Positions 46,535-57,052 of a DNA stretch of 64,000 nt are shown one piece after another. Both the position numbers and the translations under genes were made by a program. The notes below the pieces were generated by a model. That model saw only the letters and a list, made by a program, of their open reading frames with translations. It was not told the origin of the DNA and did not search any database. The stretch is from Siphonodentalium dalli (lineage: Eukaryota; Mollusca; Scaphopoda; Gadilida; Siphonodentaliidae): contig CP136067.1 in NCBI GenBank assembly GCA_032622095.1, positions 176,176,556 to 176,240,555 of the forward strand, read 5' to 3'. Each line of letters begins with the position of its first letter. Position 1 is the stretch's first letter.

Positions 46535-48151
46535 TTTACTCATTATGCATACCTCATTAGAAACAATGAAAATAAGAGAGACATATTATTGTATTACTCC
46601 ATTATTGGAGATGGGGTAATACAAACAATATAAAATGTTAGGTATAGGTGGTACAGACGGTAGGTAGTATTGATTACAAAATCATCAAATGTTACATCAT
46701 AGTATTTAAAACCCACCGGCGTGTTATCCCTTTGTCCTGACGCGGTTTTTATCCGGCAGATTGCTCAAGCTTTTTGATCGCATGAGTGTTATTTAACGCC
46801 AATGGCCATTCTTTTCACAGCTCTCAGTGGTACGTCACTCAACAAGCCTTTACGTGGTTAATCATTAGTCATGCGGGGCGGACAATTGACATACAAAGAT
46901 GAACATACATGTATATGGTCATATACAGTAAGAATCAGTCTGGGTGAACGTCGACTCTATATTTGAAATATAGAGTCTGGAGCTAATGTCGCCAAAACCA
47001 TTTCTATTCAGCGAAGAGCTTCCCCAAAATGACGTCACGGATTTTTAAAAATACATCGATGATTGACAGGTGTCCCCACGTGTTATTTGTTGTGCTTCGT
47101 GCTTCGCAATAGCAATGGCCTGTGTCGCGACATAAACTTACTGAAGATAATATTTGTCGTGTGTGCGACTATTCTTTTTCGGGATGAACTCGCTGCATCA
47201 ACCGGAAAGCTGCATCCGAGAGCAAAAAATAAGGTCGTCATCAAAAATGATGCTTTAGAACTATTTAAAAGCATAAAATTAAGTCATTTCCTCGGTGTTT
47301 AACTTTCAGATGACTTTTTTACGACAAATAATTTGATTTGCAAACTATGGTACAATAAAGTAAATCAAATACACGGACATGAGTGAGTTCTATTTATATT
47401 TATGGGAGGCCAAGTTGGTACCATGCGCAGGCCTATCTATCAGGTCTAGCACATCCTTCAAATTAATCCGAATCGTACCGAATATATAATTTCGAAGCCA
47501 TTTTTTCTGTCTCTGTTGTATTTGCAAGCATCGCTTTCGATCGGAGAAATACCGACGAAATTCCGCTCTGTTACTATATTTAGAGGTGATATTATGGGAG
47601 TCTCCGCCCGCTAACACTTGTTTATTAACCCATACCGTTTCATTGGACGGAAAATAATTTACGCAATCAATCAGATTACGGAATCCCGAGGACTTGGAAA
47701 TGAGATAGCGATGTTATCCGTCAGACCTAATATTCAATGTTGTAATGAATATTTAGGTATGAGTTTACTCAGACTGAGTAAGAATTTGAGATAGTTGAAC
47801 CATTTTGACTAGAATGCTGCATGTCCTAATATACAGGATTCAACGTTTGTCCACACTAATTATTTAAAGCTGCTCGTTCATTGTGGTTGATCAATAAACA
47901 TTGTGGTCTTTATATAAGGCTTTGTGAGATCCAATCAATATTTTGGATCGCATGTGGACGGGGTGGGTGGAGGAGGGCTGTAAGTGTTTATATGTTGAAA
48001 AGTGAAGGGACAATAATAGAGGTCGTGGAGGACAGATGTCACTTATCTTCTCAACAACATGCAATTGTATACAAGACAGAAACACCATTAGTTTATCAAT
48101 TGTGCACAAATTATCTATTTCACTCTACAATCCTTTACATTGTTATTTCCC
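46535..48151. other. Unassigned sequence
   Basis: Frames of up to 107 codons (47881-48204) show no family motif. A small hairpin, ACTCTATATTTGAAATATAGAGT, lies at about 46952-46974. No gene recognised. Confidence 0.4.
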
Positions 48152-48376
48152 TTAACCCTTTGTATAGTAAATGCGAGTTGTTCTCTTATAGAATGTCCAG
48201 ATAATAAGTTCAACAAACGACCCAATTATGATCTAAAACTTCCCGCCAATGAATATGAATCATTCTGCAATTGTGTTATATGTTTTCATGAACACCCCTC
48301 CAAATGCATAATACGTTATTCCCATGTATACTTTTAAAACTGAATGGGAGAATTCATTTCGTATCGAACGGGTTAT
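48152..48376 (+). mobile_element. TTAA-type MITE, family C copy 1
   Basis: Starts TTAACCCTTTGTATAG and ends in a decayed CGAACGGGTTAT. The interior shares CAGATAATAA, TTCAAC and CTGAATGGGAGAAT words with 53060-53255. Confidence 0.6.
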
Positions 48377-48657
48377 CATCATAACACAGTCGTTAAATTC
48401 TATATTAGGAAATTCTGCTGGCCAAATATCGACTTCAAAAGAGCAAACGTTAAAACAAATTGAATTATTGTCAGTCTGGCAAAAATCGAACAAATATATA
48501 CTGAGCCAGTGCCCGCACTCATTCTAATGCATAGAAATGTAATAGTATATATTCAATCTCTCATTTAGAAGGAGACAATACAGTATACTACTGTTTATCC
48601 ATTGAATCAGCAGAGGGGTTGTGGTTTTGTGTTAAACTAATCTATTAGATATAGCTA

Positions 48658-49772
48658 AGGGTGCATTTACATTGCTATAGAACTGTACACAGATCTACAC
48701 GCAGACTAGTGTAAACGGGTTGATATAGAAATGCACACAGAAAGAAAACGGTATTAGTTCGTGTGAGCAAAAATCATGTCCGCTATACGTCACGGTCAAC
48801 GCCGAAGCATTGTGCCAGGCAAATCTGTTTTGATTAATTGTTGCCCGGGCTTGGCGAATGTGTTTTAGCGTTCGTTGTCATTTCAACCCGTGTATTTCGA
48901 ATATTGAACACGGACAGGGACGTGGCAACTTTGGTTGGAAATTTCATACCTGACACAACATTAGTTGTAATTTCCAAACCAACAATAGGTTGAAAATGAT
49001 CTTGTAGTTTGATTTTCAAACATTATATTGGGGGGGGGTATTGTTTTCGGACCAATATTTGCATAATTTCCTACTTTTTATCAAATATTTGGGCTGGAAT
49101 GGCCATCAGCTGGAAGTTTTCCAACCTTATGGGGGCGGGTGTCAGGTTGGAAATTTCCAACACTTGGAAAGATTGTTTCTTGGTCCCTCCCCGTGGCCAG
49201 TCAAAAAATGCTAGTTAATTAAAAAAAATATATATTGTCCTACATTGGGTCAACATTGCCATTGGAATTGTCATCAGTTGGAATTTTTACTACATTTGGT
49301 CAAATAAATGGTGTTGTAGGGTGGATACCCATTCCACACAGATCCAAAATTGCCACCGCCCAGATGGTGTCAAACAGGAGACATATAGATATATAGATGA
49401 TCACCTGAAATCCTAAATATTGGTGGAATCGCCATCTAAAGCTATATGGGTGCTCTCCAGCCTCTTTATTTGTGCACACGGTTGTTTGTTGTGCATTCCT
49501 ATGCGATTTTCATTCTTTCTTCGAACCATTATCAAGTGGTATAAGGATACACTTTAAATACATGCGGCATATACCAAATCGCTGTTGTCTGCTGATAGTT
49601 GATACATTTTTATGTCTGGCCTAAACTGAAACGACTCGTAGTGAATTGTCAATTACCAGAGTACTGATCAGCGCGCGTTCACTATTAGTAATCATATTGT
49701 GATCACAGTAATGCGCGACACGTGACTTCATACAGATCTGTATACAGTTCTATATCATTGTAAATGCACCCT
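48658..49772. mobile_element. 1.1-kb non-autonomous element with about 40-bp terminal inverted repeats
   Basis: The left end AGGGTGCATTTACATTG pairs with the right end complement AGGGTGCATTTACAATG, and the match continues through TATAGAACTGTA and ACAGATCT. Between them lies sequence without a transposase; the longest frame is 69 codons. A poly-G at about 49030 and GGAAATTTCC words (both orientations, about 48940 and 49150) lie inside. AGGGTGC ends recall hAT-type termini, but no 8-bp duplication was identified, so the superfamily is open. Confidence 0.7.
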
Positions 49773-49939
49773 AAAGGACATTTGAAGAGTACTCATAGTC
49801 CTTTAGAATGTCCAAGTCAGCAGAAACATCGATCGAATTTTTAAAGCCCAGTGGCGACTTGAGCTCTTAAATTGTGCTCGCGTTTGTTACATCACGTTCA
49901 GATTCTGGGTAGAAAAATATGTCAATAAATACGCCAAGT

Positions 49940-50058
49940 ATCTATTCAGATCATACCATGAATATCTACTCTACTCTACATCCGTACATATCATATTCAA
50001 CAAAAAACATGGAAACCTTTTGAAGTTATGACTGTGAACCTTATAGCATCTTAAGTAT
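49940..50058. repeat. Family F fragment
   Basis: ATACCATGAATATCTACTC and CCTTTTGAAGTTATGACTG match the left arm of the 6023-6562 element. Confidence 0.55.
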
Positions 50059-50425
50059 ATATTATGGACTTGTTCGGTGCGAGAAACTGATAAGTTAGTA
50101 CTCAGGCGCTTGCCAAGTGTGGGAATGTAGCATTCTACTAGCATTACCGAAAATTTCAAAGAAATAAACCATAACGTTCCATAGATATAATTGTCTGAAC
50201 TACGCTTAATTGTAAATATTTACATCTCGATTCGGGACGCTGCGATCGGCGGTAAACTAACACAAATTATTTCGCCAACGAGAGTCATTGCATTTAATTA
50301 ATATATAAGAATGACGTGTGGGTACTGTAAATTTGGATTAATAAGCATACAAAATAACTGCATTAATCAATATGTTCTCCGGTTCTATTTGATCACCATA
50401 CCGGAGTGTTTCACATCACTTTAAA
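50059..50425 (+). repeat. Direct repeat, left copy of a pair
   Basis: Matches 50625-50995 over about 367 bp, from TATTATGGACTTGTTCGG to GGAGTGTTTCACATCACTTT. Differences are roughly 12 percent. Between the copies is a family F arm fragment (GGGACCTTCGCCCACTGCG), so the unit may be an F-like element duplicated in tandem. Confidence 0.8.
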
Positions 50426-50624
50426 CGTAACGCATGCATGCAGGTAATATAGATATTAGTGAAGTGAGCACCTGTTTCTTAATAACGTATTTCACAACAG
50501 GTGATCATATTGGTTTCCCCGGGAAGCCAATTCATGTTTATCGACTTATAAAAGTCAAATAAATCATGTAGTCTCGAGCTGGGAGTCCGGGACCTTCGCC
50601 CACTGCGAAAAGCGTTATTAAAGA

Positions 50625-50995
50625 CATATTATGGACTTGTTCGGGTGCGTGAAATTGATTAAGTTAGTACTCAGGTGGTATGCCAACCTGGGAAATATAG
50701 CTTTCTGCTAACATCGCCGAAAATTTCAAAGAAATCGACCATACCACTTCATAGAAAACATCGTCTGAACTACGCCCAATTGTAAATATTTACATCTTGA
50801 TTCGGGACGCAAATATCGGCGATATTCTAACACAAATGATTTCGCCATCGATAGTTACGGCATTTAATTAATATATGAGAATAACGGTGTGTATCGTCAA
50901 TTTGGATTAATATTCGTAACAAATAACTACTCTGAGCAAGGTTATTCTCAATTTCTATTTGATCACCCTACCGGAGTGTTTCACATCACTTTAAA
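50625..50995 (+). repeat. Direct repeat, right copy of a pair
   Basis: Partner of 50059-50425. CGGGACGC and GATCACC...CCGGAGTG blocks are conserved. Confidence 0.8.
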
Positions 50996-51867
50996 GGCAT
51001 AATCCTTTTATTTTCATGTGAATACATTATGCCAAATTTATAGAATCGCTTTCACTGAGAGTGACTATAGCAATGAATTCATCCTTTGTCGAATTCGGGT
51101 TTCATCAATGGCGCCCAGCATGTTCTAATATATAGCGGCAGCGGCCTGGTTATAATAGTAAAATAGCAGAAAAGTGTAGAGTCGTATAAAAGGAATACAT
51201 TGTTGGGCTTTTAGGCTTCAAATATGGACTTTTAATGGTTCAATTAAATGACGATGGCTAACAGTGGTGAATGTCGTTTGACTATTATATCAGTTGGCAA
51301 ATGTTATGTCTCTTAAACATAACAGGGCTATGCCTTTAAGAAACGGCAATGAACTAAGACATATATTATCCACGTTATTATTTCGTTATGTTACACGGTT
51401 CCAAGGTTTTGAACTTGTGGAATACATGCATGATGGCTGTGGACGTAGCCACAATGCAGAGTAGAGATTCATGGCATGATCTAGTATCTGTTTGACCTGC
51501 ATGTACATGTAGTCCAGGTATCAAACCGTCACGGGAATTTAAACACAGTTTATTCCCATCTCCGCGTGTTCAATATCTTTAATGTGAACAGTAATTAATC
51601 CATATAATTCATAACAAAGTAATTACAATATAATAAAATGGTATGGTACGGATGCATGGGGTTCAACAACAAGCCAGTAGCTTATATGGGTCGTATCCGA
51701 TTATCGTGTGACCGAGCCCTCAACGGGAGTGTGCTTGATTTAAGTGCAATGTTTTTTAATTCAGAAAATTTGTGGTTCACAATTATAATTCATTTAATGT
51801 CTTTGCATGAAGCAACATTGTGTTTAACTTTAATTTATTACTAAGTGGCGCAACATAGTGCCGAATT
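50996..51867. other. Unassigned sequence with a family F fragment
   Basis: 51370-51485 (TTCCAAGGTTTTGAACTTG, ATGGCATGATCTA) is a family F right-arm piece. Nothing else recognised. Confidence 0.45.
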
Positions 51868-52245
51868 TAAAGCCACATGGCGGTTTGCGCTCCAAAATAC
51901 ACATATTAATTTTCGCAGTATCGATACATATCTGAACTACCATTCTACGATCATTATGTAACCCAAAAAGACGGATTGACGTAATGAAAAATACAACTAG
52001 GAATACGGTGTTTGAGTCCCAAACAACAGCTATTTGCACGACATGGAACAGAAAAGAGCGTTCCGTTGTAGTTTATTCCTGATATTGTAGAAATAAAGAG
52101 CGTTTGTCTGATTTCTGGCGAAAAATCGAAAATGGCTGTGACTTTGGCAAGTATTTCTCTGAGCATATGAAGCAAGTATATCAATAGTCGCTCCAAATTA
52201 CGTAGAAAACAATGGAGGTTCGAATGAGCAATGTCCATTTAATAT
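51868..52245 (+). repeat. Family E copy
   Basis: GCCACATGGCGGTTTGCGCT start, paired AAAGAGCG words at about 52053 and 52096, CATATGAAGCAAGTATATCA, and the GGAGGTTCGAATGAG end. Confidence 0.8.
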
Positions 52246-52305
52246 ATAATTCATAAAATTTGTTTAGTTATTATAATATTAAATCAATACCACCAATATT
52301 TCTTG

Positions 52306-52971
52306 TGGTTATTGTATGTAGTGGCGCGATGCCCCTTCGGACTTTCCTTTACCCATACAACTGACGTCGTGTGGTTATTGTGTGTAGTGGCGCGATGTCC
52401 CTTCGGACTTTCCTTTACCCATACAACTGACGTCGTGTGGTTATTGTGTGAAGTGGCGCGATGTCCCTTCGGACTTTCCTTTACCCATACAACTGACGTC
52501 GTGTGGTTATTGTGTGTAGTGGCGCGATGTCTCTTCGGACTTTCCTTTACCCATACAACTGACGTCGTGTGGTTATTGTGTGTAGTGGTGCGATGTCCCT
52601 TCGGACTTTCCTTTACCCATACAACTGACGTCGTGTGGTTATTGTGTGTAGTGGCGCGATGTCCCTTCGGACTTTCCTTTACCCATACAACTGACGTCGT
52701 GTGGTTATTGTGTGTAGTGGCGCGATGTCCGTTCGGACTTTCCTTTACCCATACAACTGACGTCGTGTGGTTATTGTGTGTAGTGGCGCGATGTCCCTTC
52801 GGACTTTCCTTTACCCATACAACTGACGTCGTGTGGTTATTGTGTGTAGTGGTGCGATGTCCCTTCGGACTTTCCTTTACCCATACAACTGACGTCGTGT
52901 GGTTATTGTGTGTAGTGGTGCGATGTCCCTTCGGACTTTCCTCTACCCATACAACTGACGTCGTGGTATGA
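52306..52971 (+). repeat. 66-bp minisatellite, ten units, open in one frame
   Basis: Ten near-identical 66-bp units, each with GTGGTTATTGTGTG, GATGTCCCTTCGGACTTTCC and ACTGACGTCGTG. Because 66 is a multiple of three, one plus frame stays open for 222 codons as a 22-residue repeat containing RCPFGLSFTHTTD. There is no ATG start, no signal peptide or known domain, and no flanking coding sequence, so I call it a minisatellite. Unit differences are only a few substitutions, suggesting recent expansion. Confidence 0.9.
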
Positions 52972-53029
52972 CCCAGCGACTACAACGACGATAACAAACA
53001 TTTGTCCAATTGACCGTTGAAGTAAAAAA

Positions 53030-53255
53030 TACTCATTGATGAGTAGTTCCGTCAGGAAATATTCAGATAATAAATTCAACATAGGTCGTTTGTTGAACTT
53101 ATAACATTCCTACCAATAAATATTAATCATTCTACTCTTATATTATCTGTTTACATCTGTTCATTACCAACCACCCATCCAACTGAATAATAGACCAATC
53201 CAGTGGATATGTTTATAACTGAATGGGAGAATCCATTTAGTATAGAAAGGGTTAA
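53030..53255 (+). mobile_element. MITE family C copy 2, left end unclear
   Basis: Shares CAGATAATAAATTCAAC and CTGAATGGGAGAATCCATTT with 48152-48376 and ends AAAGGGTTAA (TTAA at 53252-53255). The left terminus could not be placed. Confidence 0.55.
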
Positions 53256-53389
53256 CAACACATAAGATGGAGGATTCGAAGATGCAGGGCATTCGGGGTT
53301 ATATAATTGGACTATTGACACGTCCGACTTTTACACAAATCAGCACAGTGAACAGGCGGAATATATTGCCAGTTACGACATGACACTTA

Positions 53390-53985
53390 TTATTATTATA
53401 TCTTTATTTCAGACTCTGTTGGTCCATATATGAGTATGCTGTACATGTATATATCAGTAATCATTAATCAATCATATAATATACAATAATTCGTTCCAAC
53501 AACGAAATATTTTGGAAAAGTATTTTAAATCTGAATTGAAAAACATATAAATGATTGAATTGTTCATATCTTTCATTCTCTCGCGAAAACTGAACACAAA
53601 CTTTCTCAACATCCCTAGGGGCAGCATTCGATCATTGACAAACATACCATTCGCACTGCATCTTCTTTCATAACCCATTAATATCATATACGCATTATTA
53701 TAACACACAGTTAATTTATTGAAACAGCGTTTGGTTAATTGTACCCAAAGATGAGCACAGCATAACTGAGAAATATAACGCTGAAATAAAATCATTTTGA
53801 CTTGATTAGAAAATTTAGAAAATTTCCTAATTATCATATTAGACCGTATACAGATAGCACGGTATTGTCGTTCAATGTCTCTAACCGCCTTTAGACCATC
53901 ATTCTTCGCTGTCCCAATGATTGGTGGTTTTCTTCTTCGAGTTCTATTAACTGTAACGAATTCACCACTACGGTATGATGCGTTG
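53390..53985 (-). pseudogene. Non-LTR retrotransposon relic, 3' part (RT C-terminus), split by an LTR element
   Basis: The minus frame is open from the insertion point to a stop at 53472. Its first codons give a basic NRTRRRKPP and an IIGT...GLKA motif, as in the ORF1 products of many invertebrate LINEs (recognition from memory). From about 53880 it becomes an RT C-terminus: SNMIIRKFSKFSNQVKM, LCCAHLW, then KCFNKL...YNNA-type residues. The RT core and endonuclease are missing between them, so this copy was internally deleted before it was split. The 3' end is a TCTGAAATAAAGATATAAT word with an (AAT)n tail at about 53391-53415. Confidence 0.8.
53982..53985. repeat. Target-site duplication GTTG, left
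   Basis: GTTG directly before the LTR at 53986; its twin is at 63381-63384. Confidence 0.8.
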
Positions 53986-54520
53986 TGTCCCGGTGTCTAG
54001 GGTTTAGATGTTGAATTGGCCGTGTCGGGAACATTGATAACAATAACTGGTTCATAGATCTTCATACTTTATATATATGTATAAGTCTTTCTCGATAAGC
54101 ACAGTACATAGGCGGAAGAATAGAGGTATTGGTATAGTAGCAAGGTTGTCGGATAAGTGAAGCTCCCGCTTCAGAGCACGGGTAGTTATTCCCACCTCTG
54201 GTGTATCATGCCTCTTAAATAAGGTCCGAGATACATGATACACTTGGATATGACGTGTATAACTATATACTGTCTTATAGAATGATACTGGCTTTATCCA
54301 CCCTAACTTATACAATGGTTGCTACCAGTCATAACCACTTAAGAATGTGATCTTGTTAATGATGCGTGTGTGTTTCTACACTATATATAATCTGTCTTCT
54401 ATGTATTGTGCTTATCTATACAATTAACCCTAGCAGTTACAATCACTGGGGAAAGGAAGTTTATCCTAGATTCCAGGAACACATATAACAACACATAACT
54501 ATCGTATGTACTATCGGACA
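53986..54520 (-). repeat. LTR element 1: 3' LTR
   Basis: 535 bp, identical to 62846-63380 on my reading. The 87-codon minus frame inside each LTR is the same in both and has no known domain. Confidence 0.95.
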
Positions 54521-54531
54521 GACTCCCCTCG
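54521..54531 (-). other. LTR element 1: polypurine tract
   Basis: Minus strand CGAGGGGAGTC abuts the 3' LTR start TGTCCGATAG. Confidence 0.8.
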
Positions 54532-57052
54532 CTACAGAAATTTGTAACTTCATGTAGTTACAAATTAAAAGTGTGGTAAAAGTCCGAGTGTACAGAAGAT
54601 AGTTGGAATCTAGGATCTATAATCGCGAACGCGAACCTAAAAAAAATCAACACATGGATATTCATACATAAAAACTCAACAGCAAACGAAACGAGAGTTA
54701 TTTATCCATGGCGAGTCTGGTTAACAGTATGTCACTAGGTTACTGGATTAGCATCGAACAGTAAGTCACTGGAGCACTGGTTTATCAGCGAACAGTTTAT
54801 TTATCCAAGAATGTCTTATAGAAGTTCTGGCTTGGCGGGTATACATGAGATATGTGTCCAATAGATAATCGGCAAACGATTCTATCCAAGGTCGGATAAT
54901 CAACACCATGTAGAACACTGGTGTGTGAAGTAGAGAATAATCACACGTGCAGGATACAGTTAATTGACAGCAACAATTAAGGATGATAAATGTTATTGTC
55001 CGTGCGGCGTGAGAATGTGTAGTAACCGATATATTCATCAGTTGGGAAGGTATATGTAGCTTCACAGGATATCGTCTTTGACATCTCTGGTCTTAGTCAG
55101 CAAGCGACGTGGAGTCAATGACGTAACGTGTAATGATCGGTGTACATGTAACAGCAGTGTACAGTTGCGATCAAATGTCAATTCTTTTATGCCAATGTAT
55201 ATCAAACGTATAGTAACATCACATCAGCGATAATCTGGCAGCATATGCGTCATTGAGGTAATCATCTAAGGAACTGTGACGATGTCAGCGGTGAGAAGAC
55301 GACTGTATAGGAGACGTCGAACGAGGAAATGCAGCAACGAGTGTTCATTGTGGACAGTCGGTGGAATAGCTATGTCCGATAATCTTGTGAGGACAGTGTC
55401 ATGAACGGTCGAAGATTAGCAGCGGTGTCGCTAGATGTGGTTGAACACCAATGTCTGGTCCGGTCTGCGTGTCTGGTATGTCAGCACGGTGTATATTGGA
55501 TGGTCCATCGCGTGTGACGTCATTTGCCTGACTTACAGTACCAACCATTGATCGTGTTTGGCGAACCCATTTAGTTCGACATAAATGACACGAAGTCTAA
55601 ATAATGTGTTTGTAAAAAGAACACAATAAACCCACAATAGCTAATAAGCATCTTGAAACCAAAATATGTCCAAAGTACGAATCATGAAACAAAATCAGTG
55701 ACTCGCCAATGCAATTTGCATTTTCATAAATTTTGAACCTGTTCGTAGAGCATTTCCATAAAATGTAAAGAAAAATGGTCATGCAATAAATGAGGGATAT
55801 GAACATTAAGGGAATTGGGTTTATGATCAATAAAATGTGATCGTAGGAATTAAAAAATATGTCTTGAATCATGACATTAAAGGGAACCGCTAGATATATG
55901 TATATCAGGCCATAAAATTTCATAAAAAATGTAATTGTCGCTGAAAACAATTGCTGTGCGATAACCAAACATGCCTGCCGCGACGATATTTATAATCAAC
56001 AATCGTGTAATTATTTTGGTGTGAAATTATTGTTAAAATCGGGTGAATTAGCGTTCACCATTCCAGTAGAATTAGAACCAATCAGTAGATGATTGCGATT
56101 TCGTTAAACTATTCACAGCTATTTATGAACAATCACGTGGTAATGAAATACCACATACATGTACTTCTCGGCTATCTATATCATATTATATTATATTGTC
56201 ATATTTATCATTGTAAACTAAACTCAATATGCGGTTTACAGAGTGAATAAAATAGTATTATACTTGTGCTTGGTATAATCCATCGAACGACCATTCTTAT
56301 TTAATAACGCTTAGCATTCCATTACCAACACCAGGGTGTATATCCCTATATATTACATGTCAAACCAGGAATCCGAGGGTTGCGCACCCCTCGAATGCCG
56401 CGATACTTGTATTCATCTCAGCTGGGTAATGCTTTGTGTGCCCACAAATCGAATGCTAAGGATGCATGGTCAATGACGATTAATGATAATCTATTTGTAT
56501 TAGTATTACGATTGAACGTTGTACTGTATCTATAGGCAATTGGCAGCTCATCGCGGTGCTTACCGATACAATAACCTACATAACACGCATGTCAGCTGAG
56601 TTATGGGGTCTATGCAATACTCATGCTGGTCAGTTCAATTGTATGTGCAAATTTATCATATCAATAGCTTTACACGATATTCCTGGACTCGTTGTCCAGA
56701 TACATAAATCAAGAAAACCTCATGCTTGGTATACAGAAAAGTTTGCATGTGTTGTCGGCACGTTATTTAAGCGTGCAGTGGCACAATGTTGGATATATTT
56801 ATGTTATACACGCGTAGACTATGAATATTAAGATTATGATTTAAATCATGTTTGTGATATTTAGTTCAATTGTTTATCATTTCTATTCCTTTGTTATACG
56901 GAAAGTGAACATTCAGGATTTTGTTATACATTGTTTGTTATTCCGTCAGGACTACAATATATAATGATTTACGGATGCATAACTGTTGCACATTTATACT
57001 GGTAAGTATGACTTTAATGGAATCCTGATATTAATTCTGTCGGACAAATTGT
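54532..57052 (-). other. LTR element 1: 2.5-kb region between pol and 3' LTR
   Basis: Where an env gene or other accessory frame could sit. The minus strand has a 123-codon frame (55597-55968) with three or more hydrophobic segments (for example IYLAVPFNVMI, PLMFISLIYCMTIFLYILW) and a 99-codon frame (54766-55065). The first has no ATG at its start. The plus strand has a 91-codon frame at 56556. None resembles envelope proteins, and no furin-like site or signal peptide is evident. It may be a long 3' untranslated region or a remnant of captured sequence. Confidence 0.6.

Noticed and set aside
52303-52971. 222-codon repeat protein as a confirmed gene
   Set aside because: No ATG start or flanking coding sequence; a 66-bp period is open by arithmetic. 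Reported as a minisatellite with a testable coding alternative.
55597-55968. Hydrophobic 123-codon frame as an env gene of the LTR element
   Set aside because: No ATG at the start, several membrane segments instead of signal peptide plus single anchor, no cleavage site, and no similarity that I recognise. Kept only as part of the unexplained 3' region.
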